Shown: positions 1 through 10,918, counted from the stretch's first letter. The stretch is 64,000 nt of DNA from Clytia hemisphaerica (GCA_902728285.1 CACVBU010000259.1:62001-126000), one strand, 5' to 3'. The notes: generated by a model not told the origin, from the sequence alone. Numbers and translations: made by a program.

Positions 1-1170
1 AATTATTGACAAGCTACTTAAGGCCCTTAAGTGTGATACCTGCAAGCTTTATTACACCAAATATTTTGATTGTACCGAATGAGATGCCTTTGATATAAAT
101 AGATAAATATTTTCAAAAGGCAAACACTGGGAAAGGCAGTTTTAGAGATACAATTCTAATTAAATATTCCATTGTCCTTATTTTGATAAAACCACTTATT
201 TTAATGAAATAACGATCTGATGGTCAAATATAAAGCTTCTTTAAACAACTCCAGCAAAGGTTTTGTCACTTATAAATTTGATGCTGATAAAACAAAAGGA
301 TAGAAATTGACAACCTATTCAAGCTTCAATAGCTTTCAAATGGGCTGTTCTACAATCATGGTCAAAATTTATTGAGAATTTAGCTTGTTTTCTCGTTTTT
401 CGAATTTGGAGTTCGGGAGAGAAAGTCGATTTTGGGCCATTTCAATTTTGGATCTTCAGATCCTAAGGTCCTAAGTCTTAATTCTAACGTTAAAACTCTA
501 CCCTTCCAACCAAATTTAGAGCACTTCCAAGTCGTTTGTGGTTTTGAAAATTTGCGAGAATTTCTCTTTTTTCTAAAATATTACGACAATGATTGTACAC
601 GTTTTGCACGTGATCTTATAATTACTGTTGGTGAAACAACCCTTCAGAGCCACCATTCTCAGCCTGTTACATACCTTGTTACCCGCTGTTACCCTGTGTT
701 ACACTTTTTAGTAACAACGCCTCTTACCCCCGCACGGGAGCACTTTTCTCTACAGTACTTTACACTCTTGTAATGTAAATACATACTTTTTGTACATTTT
801 TTTCTTTCTCCACCAAACTAATGTTTGCTCTTTTTTATGTATAATAGTGAGCAGCAATGATCATTTTCTTTTATCAATAGAAATGTTTTTCACCCTTCCC
901 TTACTGACTTTTCGATTTGCAACTCGCACTTTTAATTTGCAACTCGCACTTTTAATTTGCAACTCGCACTTTTAATTTGCAACTCGCACTTTTAATTTGC
1001 AACTCGCACTTTTAATTTGCAGCTCGCACTTTTAATTTACAACTCGCACTTTCAATTTGCAACTCGCGAAATTGCGTGTTAAAATGTAACTCGTAACTCG
1101 CAACTCGCGATTTTATTTTGTTAGAATGCAACTCGTAACTCGTAACTCGCAACTCGCATCTTATCATATC
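1..1170 (+). repeat. Dispersed repeat element, copy 1 (may start left of window)
   Basis: This segment is closely similar, in the same orientation, to 17345-18720. Both open with AATTATTGACAAGCTACTTA-like sequence, share the AAGTGTGATACCTGCAAGC block and a CCCGCNCGGGAGCACTTTTC block, and end in tandem AACTCGCAC repeats followed by a TTATCATATCAC motif. Short ORFs inside it do not look like genes. The family is not recognised; the tandem-repeat tail would suit a non-autonomous element such as a Helitron derivative, but I see no diagnostic end. Confidence 0.7.
905..1165. repeat. Tandem array of ~20-bp AACTCGCAC repeats
   Basis: About eight near-identical 20-bp units (AACTCGCACTTTTAATTTGC) run from about 918 to 1070. 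They then degrade into shorter AACTCGTAACTCGCAACTCG units. The same array recurs at 18440-18700 and, inverted, at 16580-16865, so it is part of a mobile family rather than a local expansion. Confidence 0.9.
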
Positions 1171-1421
1171 ACGATATAGGTATCTTTTTGTATAGGAGAG
1201 GTTTACACAAAACATAAGCCCTAAAGGTTTACACATAACCAGGCTTGAAACAAGAGACTTGTCACAACACGAATAACATAACATTAAAAGATAATAACTT
1301 CGTAACAAAATTTCCGACACCCCTGAAAACGCTACTGGGGTATCCAGGAAAAAATTCCTACTTCACAACATGACTACAAGTAGAAAATACTTGTTGTAAT
1401 AAAATAGCCAGAAAATTAAAG

Positions 1422-2108
1422 TTATGATTCAAAAAACATTTCGACAAATATTTTTCAGCATAAGCTTTTCGTTTTATTAAAAAACATCATCAGTGCATAT
1501 GTATACAAGTAAAACGTTCAAATTAAATTGTTATCAAATTTATAAAAAAGCTAAAAGTAGAGATAATTGCACTAATACTCATAAGAGTATACAAGGTATT
1601 CTTGCAAATATCTCTAGATGATAAAATGGCAAACAAAGAAAGCTAAAAGTTTGTTTACAGTAAAAAGTCAAAATCCTCACCCATCTTGTAAAATCCATTT
1701 CGGTGAATGCAGCTGTGGTGAGACATATTTGGGGGAAACTGTCAAAACACTTAAAAAGTAACAATGATCACGCATTTACTTGGAGAATTCTCTCATCAGC
1801 GCCAAAGCATACCCGAGAGAGAAAGAATCTTGAAGCTTCAATAATAGCAATTAAAAACCTCTCATTAAACAATCAAATTGAAAATTTTACAACTTTTTAG
1901 GCATGGGATTACCTAGAGAAATTTGCAAGAATACCTTGTATACTCTCATGAGTATTAGTGCAATTATCTCTACTTTTAGCTTTTTTATAAATTTGATAAC
2001 AATTTAATTTGAACGTTTTACTTGTATACATATGCACTGATGATGTTTTTTAATAAAACGAAAAGCTTATGCTGAAAAATATTTGTCGAAATGTTTTTTG
2101 AATCATAA
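1422..2108 (+). mobile_element. Penelope-like element remnant: inverted terminal arms around a GIY-YIG fragment
   Basis: Two arms of about 196 bp (1422-1617 and 1913-2108) are near-perfect reverse complements. Between them, plus-strand frames around 1705-1760 read GECSCGETYLGET, and 1760-1900 gives HAFTWRILSSAPKHTRERKN...EASIIAIKNLSLN. This resembles the GIY-YIG endonuclease of Penelope-like retroelements, whose partial LTRs are often arranged in inverted orientation. The reading frame is broken and no reverse transcriptase is present, so this is a dead remnant. Each arm carries a CTGATGA...CGAAA core resembling a hammerhead ribozyme (2037-2076 on +, mirrored near 1455-1495 on -). Confidence 0.65.
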
Positions 2109-2109
2109 T

Positions 2110-3180
2110 TAGAAAGTATTTGTGTGTGTTAATTATGTTTTTTGAGTTTTTGTTTCATTCTAACCATGAAAGTGTTAATTACCGCGTTGCATTCACAAGA
2201 GAAATTAGACATACACACACAACAATTGTTTGGTCTAATCTTAAAACCATCATCATTTCCAGTATTAAAAACAATGAAAGTAGGCTCTTTTAAAAAAGAA
2301 AAAAATTATCCAAATTAAATCAAAACCGATTCATTTGGAGTAGAGAGGGTTATTTTGTAACCGATAACGTACCTGAATAATATAGTCTTTCATCGTACCT
2401 GAATTATATAGCACCGCCTGTGAAAGGCGTTTTAGCTGGAATCGGCCTTCCTTTAGAACTTTGGAGTAATAAATTTTGACTTTCAGCAATTAAAAATGAA
2501 CTTTTAAATGGATTGAGCAAATTTTTTGGCGTAATTTTAATTGAAGTTTAAAATGCCTAAAATCTGAAGATTTTGGAGATTTTTCTTTGCTCGGCCGAAG
2601 TTAGGCCGCGGATATGTGACCGCGGATACGATATAACCCTCACCGTTTCATTTGCTTCGTAAAAATTCAACTCCAAAAAAGTCAATTAAGATGCAATCAA
2701 TTAAAGTTCAATTAAATTGCTTTCATAATTAATTAGTAATTACTGAAAAAATACCTCATTGTGCTTTTTTCCTGTTTTTTTTTTTGGTTTCATAAAAAAT
2801 GCACTTTCTTGTACACTTGTATGACTTTTTTATGCGAAGCAGTAAATTTTCGATGAAATTTATTCGATGTTTTTATTTTTTGGCGCTAAATAGACCGAGG
2901 TAATGTATTTCAGCATAAGTACGCTGTTTTAACTAGTTTTACCCAATTTTTGCTTAGGATTCAGCAATTCTAGCTTCTGAATTGTTCTTAAATTGTTCTT
3001 ATTTTTTTAGCCTCTTTGTACTCATAATATTGCTTTAATATCTTTAACGATTTACTTGACTTTCAGCATTAAGAAAATGTATTTATATTTTTTATTTCTT
3101 AATTACTGGTAAGAGCTTCCTTTATGGCTTTAAATTCAGTACGTGCTCGAATTCTTTTTTTAAGATCATAGTCCGTAAAA
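2110..3180. other. Non-coding, no recognisable feature
   Basis: AT-rich sequence with frequent stops in all frames. I see no exon-like ORF, RNA gene or clear inverted repeat here. Confidence 0.6.
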
Positions 3181-3425
3181 AAAACACTGGGCAGAATAAG
3201 AGATTTCCAATCCTGGAAATATCTTGAAAATATGATATTTCCATATACTTTTGTAAATATGGAAATTTGACTTTTCTATATTTCCAAATTTGTGGAAATA
3301 CCATATTTCACGATATTTCCAAAGTTGTGGAAATATCTTGAAAATATGATGTTTCAATGAATTTCAGAGTTGGAAATATCATGAAATATGATATTTCCAC
3401 AACTTTGGAAATATAGAAAAGTCAT
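3180..3425. repeat. Short-period repeat of palindromic GGAAATATC units
   Basis: Repeated variants of GGAAATATCNTGAAAATATG and its reverse complement GATATTTCC occur about every 25-60 bp. The ORFs on the minus strand here are translations of the repeat. The Mutator-like element at 3434 inserted into or beside this array. Confidence 0.75.
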
Positions 3426-3808
3426 ATTTTCATGGGTTATTTTAAAAGCATGGAACCCAATTGGTGCACCAATTGGGGTACTTATTGGGGTACCCATTTA
3501 ATTTACTGACCAGGATTAAATCTTGCGAAAAAGAATAACATACGCTTTTAAAAATAAATGTAGAGTGATAAAATAATAACATATAATAATATGTGTTTAT
3601 AACATAATTGCCCCGCAGGGGCTTTTGTTGCTTCACGTAGCGGACTTGCTCGCCAGAAAAATATTCATGTTCATGTTGTTGTTTCTTCCGAATTTTTTCG
3701 TGATATTTTTACAACTTTCGTGCATTTTACACAGAGCATTTGTGAAAGCGAGAAATCGAAAGTCCCGTCTGCACTGCCACACGGCTAAGCTTTCACAAAC
3801 CGACAATA

Positions 3809-4127
3809 TCAGGGGGGTCGGGGTCAAAAATCCGAAGCACGGAGGCCGTCGTTAAATTCATAGAGGTCGCTGTAGAAATCATCGATGTCGTCGTCTATTA
3901 CATAGAGGTCGTGAGTGGACTATAGAGGTCGTAGTGGGTCCATGTTATAAATCAAAGACCAGATCTTAAAATGTTGAATTTTACACTACGACCCACTACG
4001 ACCTCTATAGTCCGCTCACGACCTCTATGTAATAGACGACGACATCGATGATTTCTACGGCGACCTCTATGAATTGAACGACGGCCTCCGTGCTTCGGAT
4101 TTTTGACCCCGACCCCCCCCCCCCTGA
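3809..4127. mobile_element. Foldback MITE with long inverted arms and TA duplication
   Basis: The two arms (about 3809-3945 and 3975-4127) are reverse complements, with ends TCAGGGGGG...CCCCTGA and shared blocks such as CCGAAGCACGGAGGCCGTCG. TA is found on both sides (3807-3808 and 4128-4129), as for Tc1/mariner-type insertions. It is nested inside the 3434-7251 element. ORFs on both strands here are products of the palindrome. Confidence 0.85.
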
Positions 4128-4129
4128 TA

Positions 4130-7100
4130 CGACAAACAACAAACAGCACAAGACTTTTGCTTGGTTAATATCTTTTTAACGTAGTTGCTCAAAACTAAAA
4201 CTGGATTTACTTGAGGGAAATTGTTTACTACTGAATGAATAACTATCAAACTACTGATATTGGATCAAACCTTATACGATTGTCAGAATGGACGACATCT
4301 TCAATGACAGTGTATTACACACACAGTGTTATGCACTGCTCTACCGAAACCCTACTGGTATTATAAAGGCATAGACAAAAGGGAAATTGACCGTTAATTC
4401 ATATTGTCTATCTATATAGTGACTTCATTTTGAATGAAATTAAATTGAAATTTTTGGTAGAAAGACAAAACCCAGTTACCCTCTATGGATATTGCATGCG
4501 CCGAAAGTAATTTTTCAAAGAGTAAGCCTTGTGCCATGCCAAAACGTGCCAAAAACTGGTACCAACATTGAGTTTCTTACAGACAACAGAAGGTTTAGTG
4601 AGTGAGACATACCAATGAGAATATACTATGACTAACATGAACTGATTCATTCTCGTGGACATTTGAAGCACAGTGTTACAGCAAAAAAATGGTTGAGCAT
4701 GGGAGCAGCGAGCAGAAAAATGTAAACAGAAGCGGAACAAAAGCCGAAAAACGGTGGATTATGGAGTATTTGATGCTATTTTGTGAATAATTCTTTACGC
4801 CGAAGATTTTCAGCCTTAGTTACCTGAATTCCAGACTGGGACAAAACATTTCAAGCTTCTAAGAAAAGCTTATTATTACACACGCTATTGGAGTAATTTC
4901 AATTTGAATTGTTTTGTCACATATTATGAACAGACTCAAACACTCTCTCTACTAATACCACCACTGCACACTGTACCATGTTGATGTTTTTTGAACATCA
5001 TGTACTTTGAACAAACTTTTTGACTATTTAGAACCGGACGTCCAATAAAATACAAACACAATGTTGTACCTACCTGTGAAGTGAAAAGTTTTTAACCCTG
5101 TTGACGGTGGTTACAACGGGACACGGTATCTGAAATTCCCTTGGCCTTTATTTTCAAAACATATGGATTGAAGACAAGATGAATCTATTTTTATGGGAGC
5201 GAGACAAACACTACTTTGATTGGATCAATTTTCGCAGGAATTACTTTAAGAGTATGAATTTATGCAAGGATAAATTAATGCAGGATTAATTAATGCCAGG
5301 ATTAATTGATGCAGGATTAATTAATTAGGCCCTAATTCGTATTATTTAAATTTGGCAATTCTTCAGCCATTCACATTGATTTATTCCACATATTAATTTA
5401 TTCTACCGTTAATTTATACTCACGGTTGGGCATCCACTATCCACAAAATTTAAGCTTTTTGTAAGAACTTATTTTCGTGTTTTCCCACGTTAAGTTATTT
5501 TCAAAAAGTGATAAAATAAGTTTTGGTATTTTTATGTATTTAACAGTCATTTCGTTAAAGAATCTCCGTGTACAGTGGCGGATTAAGTGATGTTTTAATA
5601 TTTTCATGGTGACTAATTTTCGCTGAAGGCCTCTTTTAAGATTTTCTTAGGATTTTATTTTATGGTTTTTTGTAAATAAGAACAAAGACTGTGAAATCCG
5701 GGAAATTTAATCCCTGAAAATTAATACCTTTATTAAAAGTATCTGATTCAACTGCCAAATTTGAGAGCAACTATCAAATTTATATCTTTAGTAACCACGA
5801 AGAAACTTTATTCAAGCTAACTGAACAATTTTTGCAGAAACACGTATAAACATTGTTAAAGTTTTTCAGATAATTTTCAGTAACCTTTGATACAAATAAA
5901 TTATATCTACAGTATGCCACCAGTCCAAAGTTACTTACTTTCTAAATTTCAAATCAAATGACTGAAATTGTATTCAATTTCATTTTGGAATTCACCTTTA
6001 ATCTGCATTATGTATTCTTTATGGGAGGGAAGCACTTTCAGTTTCACAGTACACATTCTTATGTTTGGGTTTTCAAAAGCGATTTTTATCTGGTGATTGA
6101 AGAAAATCAACTTTGATATCATTCTAGTTCTTAACATGTTGCAAAACCTGTAATGGTTTTAATTTAGGTCACTTTGCATCAGAAAGTGTAGATTGACACT
6201 TTCGTTAAGTATGGATCTTATTGATGAAATTTTAACCGCATCTGCTCGTGTTTCTTAACTTTAAACAGCTCTAGTAACATTGAGCACTTTTTACGAAGAC
6301 TCGTTTCACCAATTTATAGTCTGATTATGATTCCCTTGCTCTCTTCATGGCTAAGTTCCTCTGGGCTAATATCTGCTATCGGCGGGGCATTCATAGCGAC
6401 AGCTACTTGCTAGTATTATGCTTGTTTGCTTTAAAACACGTGTTTGAGAGAATCAAGGACTACTTCCTAATGTCAATTCATATCCAATTATATTTCCTGC
6501 ATCATATTGAGTATAAATGTAATTCTTAATCAAAGTAACCTTAGAACTATTGCATTTTATGATGTCATCAAAATTTTTGGTAGAAAGTGTCAGTTTAGTG
6601 ATAAAAATGACAAAAGAAAATGTCATTGCTTTTCTTGCTCTAAAAGCTATCTTTACAAATTTTCCAAGGCTAAAATGACTGTTAATTTGTATCATTTTGT
6701 ACAATGAGCATCACCTTCAGTATAATAAATCTTTTTGGAGGAATTTGACTTACGATTATTAGATTTCAATTTTTTGTAAATATTTTTGCAAGAAAGTGCC
6801 TTTTTTTGTCAGCATTCTGACATGTAAAAAGAAGAGATAATAATAAGATGTTACCAGCCAGCACCTTACAATTCTCCTGATTTTAAGCTATAATATGATG
6901 TTGGTTACTTGATTGGAATACTGTTTTCTTTGGTTACTGAATTTATTCTGGTCTTACCTATTCTGGTCTGTAAATTTTTGAAGTAGGAAATGAAAAAAGC
7001 AAGGTGGCGGCTGATTTAATTAAAAAGCAGTAGACTTTCACTACCTGTCGGAGAACGGCAACTGTGACAAAAGTTTTGTGACAATCTTAAATCAAACTTT

Positions 7101-7185
7101 ATTAAACCATCAATGAAACGGTTTTAGCACCATATTATAATTTTTAAATGAAATTAAGTGTAATTTAACCAAATTAAGGGCGGAA
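4130..7185. other. Interior of the Mutator-like element; no gene seen
   Basis: AT-rich filler of unknown origin. Small ORFs near 5949-6137 (-), 6347-6529 (+) and 6453-6707 have no recognisable domain, poor start contexts and overlap on both strands. I do not support any as a gene. Confidence 0.5.
5268..5326. repeat. Short tandem repeat of GGATTAATTAATGC
   Basis: Three to four imperfect 14-16 bp units of GGATTAATTAATGC(C/A). It is small and non-coding. Confidence 0.7.
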
Positions 7186-7301
7186 AGTAGTATCCCAATA
7201 AGTACCCCAATTGGTGCACCAATTGGGGTACCATGCTTTTTAAAATAACCCTATTTTCATGTTATAAGACTCTGTCTACGTTGCAAAATAATGAAATCGA
7301 G

Positions 7302-7646
7302 TACCTTAAAGGAAGAAATTTTGGCGGGAATTTAATTTGGCGGATGGCCGAAAAAGTTTTTCCAGAGGGAATTTAATTTGGCGGATGGACGAAAAAACTA
7401 AATTTGGCGGGAATTTAATTTGGCGGTCGCTTAAAAAAATTTACCTTAAGATGGCGTCAAAACAGCGAAAAAATAGCAAAAATACCTTAAAAGAGATCAT
7501 ATTTTCAAAATGTTTAATTTGGCGGGAATTTAATTTGGAGGATGGCGGAAAAAAGAAATTTTGGCGGGAACTTATTTGGCGGATTTCAGCCAAATCCGCC
7601 AAATCCGCCAAATTTTCTTTCCGCCAAAATTTCTTCCTTTAAGGTA
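7302..7646. mobile_element. 345-bp MITE with TTTGGCGG internal repeats and 6-bp duplication
   Basis: Terminal inverted repeats TACCTTAAAGGAAGAAATTT(TGGCGG) begin at 7302 and end at 7646, flanked by ATCGAG at 7296-7301 and 7647-7652. The interior repeats GGGAATTTAATTTGGCGG several times and ends with a run of CCGCCAAAT. The plus-strand ORF over it (7337-7642) is the translated repeat, not a gene. Confidence 0.85.
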
Positions 7647-7654
7647 ATCGAGAC

Positions 7655-7805
7655 AAAAAAAAGTTGATATCGAAAAAAAAGTTAATATTAAAAAAAGTTG
7701 GTATCGAAAAAAAAAAGTTGGTATCGAAAAAAAAAGTTGATATTAAAAAGAAATTGGTGTCGAAAAAAAAGTTGGTATCGAAAAGAAAAGTTGGTATTAA
7801 AAACC
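7655..7805. repeat. Tandem repeat of AAAAAGTTGGTATCG (~21-23 bp)
   Basis: Six to seven units of GTTGGTATCGAAAAAAAA with TATTAAA variants. ORFs on both strands translate this low-complexity array. Confidence 0.85.
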
Positions 7806-7809
7806 CTTT

Positions 7810-8330
7810 TGTCGCGCCATACTTTTGTTTCTTTCCATTGTTTCTTACTTAATCTTGCGTTTGAGAAATGAGTTTTTTGCTCACTTTTGATCAAAAAGTA
7901 AATCGATTTTCATCTTCTAAAGGTTTTGTTTTGATTGGTCTGATGAATAAATGCTGATGTAGTAAAAACAAGTCAAGTGTGACAAGATTAGAAAAAGGTT
8001 TTGAAAACATGAAAATACATTGAATAAAAAAACATTCCTCGAACAAAAGGACTTTTACTGAGCGGCTGATTTTTAAACTTCAAAATCTTTCAAAATTTCG
8101 AAAATGACGATGAAAAAGATGAAGATGTTTTCTACTTGACCAAAAATTTATACTTTTTTAAAAGTTTGAACTTTGCTAATTTCAAATATATTTTTAGATC
8201 TTTTATATCTTTCTTAGATCAAAAAGTGGGTCCATTCTGCCCGTTTTTGGCCATTCTTATTCCACAGATTTTATCTTTCATCAAGGTTTTTTGAGTGCCC
8301 TTGTAACATGCTTTGATATATATTACTTTC
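7810..8330. other. Non-coding upstream of the ubiquitin-like gene; 3' splice acceptor at its end
   Basis: AT-rich with no ORF. A plausible 3' splice site (ATTACTTTCAG, AG at 8331-8332) ends this stretch. The reading frame of the downstream gene is open back to that AG. Confidence 0.5.
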
Positions 8331-8442
8331 AGGAATAAGTATTAAAAACATAACAATCATATCATACCGCAGTGGGTGTAGTGTGGTAACAGGTGGTGTA
8401 ATTACCAGTTCCCTTCATGTAAACCTTCTGACCAAGAACGAT

Positions 8443-9774
8443 ATGGAGCAACAAATAGAAACTGTACAATCTCCTTTAAAGACTTGGTGCGCGAGTCGAC
8501 CAATGAGGGTTTTTATATTCAATTACCATCAAACAAGAGTTTTTACCTTCACCTTTGATCTATTTCCAACATTGTTAGATATTAAGGACAAGATTCAAGA
8601 AAAAATTGATATTCATCCTGACAATTTGATTCTCTATCAACATCAATTCGATGGTGAACGAGACAACGGTGGTTATATCCGTTGTCTCTTGACAAAACCA
8701 GTGGAAACTTTACAATTTAATAGCAAAGTTAGTGAAACTGTTATGAACTTCATCTTGGTTATTCGTTGCAATGAAAGGAACTACTTTAATAAATTCAATT
8801 TTGAGACTCTTGATGATTTGGAGCTTCCAGTGGTCGGCTCTAAGACACAAATTAAGATCTTAACGATGCAAAGATCAAGTACAATTAAGTCGATCATTGC
8901 CTTAAAATTCAACATTCCCATAAATAACCAAGTATTATTTCACAATGATAAAATATTAGAGCATGATGGACGAATATCTTCTCACTCCTTGTATTTTGCA
9001 ATAACAGGAGATGTGCCACCCGAAGCTGAAAGTTGGTTAAGAGAAAACGACATTTCAACAACCTTAATCTTCAAGTTAAGATTTCTTTCAAAGATTGATT
9101 ATATGAATGTCATGGAGTACCACTCCATCCGGAGCATAAGACAATACATTGAAATTCAATACAAAGTACGCCGTAATGATCAGATTTTATTATTCAAAGG
9201 TGAAGAAATTAGGGAGAACCAATCATTGTTGAGTTTAATGACCAATGGTCCTTTGGATGACTTTCCTTTAAATTTAGTCGTCGTTAATAGACCTTTTACG
9301 GTGAGAGTAAGAAGGGCGTACGAGAGATACTCGAATGAGTTTGGCGTTGAAGTCTTAAATTCAAACACAATTGGTGAAGTCAAAGTGAAGATTGCTGAGA
9401 GAAATGGTATACCATTACAATATGTAAAGATATCTAGTGATGCTGATGGTAAAGAAGAACTTAAAGATGATTCGAAATTAATCGAAGATTGTGGTTTAGA
9501 GCTTTACCCGATAATATGGATGAAGCCTGTCCTACGTATACACGTTACATTTGTCGAATTTCCTATCGAACATTCCACTGATTATGAAATTCTTGAGGAA
9601 CATTCTAAATTGAAGGATGTGATAAAGAAAATAAGGAAAGCTAACGGACTGAAGAAAATCGAAATTAGAGATGCGGACGCTGAGTTGTTAGAGCCGAACG
9701 TTTCATTACTTGATGTGGCTGAAATACACGTCCAGGTTCATAATCCTCTTAAAAAGTCTTGCATTGTAATGTAA
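8443..9774 (+). CDS. Multi-ubiquitin-like-domain protein with C-terminal CaaX box
   Basis: An uninterrupted 443-codon frame from the first in-frame ATG (8443). It is open further upstream to a splice acceptor at 8331-8332, so an upstream exon is possible. Counting from that ATG I see five beta-grasp (ubiquitin-like) segments at about residues 21-109 (starts MRVFIFNYHQ), 135-188, 206-283, 284-360 and 363-433. Each shows a two-strand opening, a helix of the type LLDIKDKIQEK, TIGEVKVKIAER or LKDVIKKIRKA, and an I/L-rich second half. None ends in the GG needed for conjugation, so these should act as binding modules rather than conjugated modifiers. The protein ends KKSCIVM: a CaaX motif with Met at the last place, which in known proteins favours farnesylation, next to a small basic patch. 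Membrane anchoring is therefore inferred. Prenylated ubiquitin folds are known in the single-domain UBL3/MUB family; a five-fold version is not one I recognise. Confidence 0.85.
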   Translation: MEQQIETVQSPLKTWCASRPMRVFIFNYHQTRVFTFTFDLFPTLLDIKDKIQEKIDIHPDNLILYQHQFDGERDNGGYIRCLLTKPVETLQFNSKVSETVMNFILVIRCNERNYFNKFNFETLDDLELPVVGSKTQIKILTMQRSSTIKSIIALKFNIPINNQVLFHNDKILEHDGRISSHSLYFAITGDVPPEAESWLRENDISTTLIFKLRFLSKIDYMNVMEYHSIRSIRQYIEIQYKVRRNDQILLFKGEEIRENQSLLSLMTNGPLDDFPLNLVVVNRPFTVRVRRAYERYSNEFGVEVLNSNTIGEVKVKIAERNGIPLQYVKISSDADGKEELKDDSKLIEDCGLELYPIIWMKPVLRIHVTFVEFPIEHSTDYEILEEHSKLKDVIKKIRKANGLKKIEIRDADAELLEPNVSLLDVAEIHVQVHNPLKKSCIVM

Positions 9775-9914
9775 ACAAAAATGTCGATTTTTCAAAATTT
9801 CTTTTCCAAATTTATATTTGTTCAACACTAGGTAGGGGAATAACAATGTCCCGGGATTAAACTTTTCGGGAAAGTTTTCTTTTACCAGATTAAGTTTACC
9901 GCATTAAGTTTTAA

Positions 9915-10235
9915 CCCTTTAACTGCCGACATGGGCACTTTCCATTCCTTTGCCGCAAAATTAACACTTCTACAAAGATTTTGTATTAGATGGTTTAAAA
10001 TGAAAAAAGATAATAGTTAAAAGCTTTTTTATGTTGAAAAATACCTATTCAACAATATCCAACTCAAAATTATAGTCCTTGGCTGATACTTCATATATTA
10101 TTCAGAAAATAAAGTCGAAATCGCTACCTTTTGCCCATGTCGGCATATGCCGACATCTGGCAAATAGGTCGAACCTACTTTTTTTCCCGTGGCAAATAGG
10201 TCGAACCTTAAAAAATACGAACGGCAGTTAAAGGG
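9915..10235. mobile_element. 321-bp MITE with CCCTTTAACTGCCG ends and TTTAA duplication
   Basis: Inverted ends CCCTTTAACTGCCG / CGGCAGTTAAAGGG, flanked by TTTAA at 9910-9914 and 10236-10240. The interior holds the palindrome GTCGGCATATGCCGAC and a repeated CAAATAGGTCGAACC. It lies just downstream of the ubiquitin-like gene. The near-TTAA duplication and CCC start resemble piggyBac-type MITEs, but the extra T leaves this open. Confidence 0.75.
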
Positions 10236-10603
10236 TTTAAAGAAAAAATTTATGAAATTATTTTCTCAAAAAATTAAATTTCCAAAGATTATGTCCGAGT
10301 TAACTATATTAAAAAGATCATCTTAAATTTTATGTAAACGTTTTTTATAATTCTTCGTTAAATGTGTCTTAGAAACGCCCCCTTGTTAATTTGAATTTAA
10401 TTTGAAAAGGAAAAGAATATCACTGAGGTATAGACAGGTAAGATTTGAAGCGGCTTTTTCCCTGAGTTAGATCGATCTCGATACAGGTTGGTTTTCACAC
10501 AAACTACATTAAAAGTAACATTTAACCCATCAGACATTTTGAAACGTTTGCCACGTAAATATGAAGTAAATCCGCTGTTGGAAATTTCGGAGTAAATCTT
10601 ATA

Positions 10604-10738
10604 CAGTAGATTCTCGTTAATTTACACTTCTCTATTATTCGAATCTCTCTATAATTCGAAATAAGTCTGGGTTCCCGTCAAGGGAAAACCTTAGTAAAAT
10701 ACTCTCTATAATTCGAATCTTTCTGTAATTTGAAACTG
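10604..10738. mobile_element. 135-bp pogo/Tigger-like MITE
   Basis: Begins CAGTAGATTCTCG and ends GAAACTG, with TA on both sides (10602-10603 and 10739-10740). It contains several copies of CTCTATAATTCGAA, the motif of pogo/Tigger-family ends. No coding capacity. Confidence 0.75.
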
Positions 10739-10755
10739 TAGCATTACTTTAAAAC

Positions 10756-10918
10756 GCCTTTTCGACCGTAGCCACCAATTGCCGCGCAGGCATTTTTTTG
10801 TCCGCTTTATCCCAATAAAACCGTCCCACTCATAGAAAATGCGTCAAAAAAGGATTGGGACGGTTTTAGTGGGATAGAGCGGACAAAAAAAGGCCAGCGC
10901 GACACGGTTGAAAAGGTG
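10756..10918. repeat. Foldback repeat around TTTTGTCCGCT
   Basis: Left arm GCATTTTTTTGTCCGCTTTA and onward pairs with the right arm over about 65 bp (AGCGGACAAAAAAA, GGGACGGTTTTA), with a short loop near 10840. Probably a small MITE; target duplication not resolved. Confidence 0.75.

Larger units (their letters stand above)
3434..7251. mobile_element. Non-autonomous DNA transposon with ~70-bp TIRs and 9-bp target duplication (Mutator-like)
   Basis: Both ends carry a ~70-bp inverted repeat beginning GGGTTATTTTAAAA(A)GCATGG and containing AATTGGTGCACCAATTGGGG. The left end starts at 3434 and the right end stops at 7251. They are flanked by a perfect 9-bp direct repeat, TATTTTCAT, at 3425-3433 and 7252-7260. 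A 9-bp duplication is typical of Mutator-like elements. The 3.8 kb interior has no transposase-like ORF, so the element would need an enzyme supplied in trans. It contains the foldback element at 3809-4127 and a short tandem repeat near 5270. Superfamily assignment rests only on duplication length and is tentative. Confidence 0.8.

Noticed and set aside
905-1165. CRISPR-like regular repeats
   Set aside because: There are no unique spacers. It is a 20-bp tandem array that recurs at 16.6 and 18.5 kb in a eukaryotic genome.
3625-4249. Overlapping ORFs on both strands
   Set aside because: They are generated by the foldback element at 3809-4127.
10440-10600. Open minus-strand frame (GFTSYLRGKRFKMSDG) as the missing cyclic-nucleotide-binding exon
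   Set aside because: It has no resemblance to the second half of that domain, the phase does not fit, and it looks related to repeat sequence at 12.6 kb.
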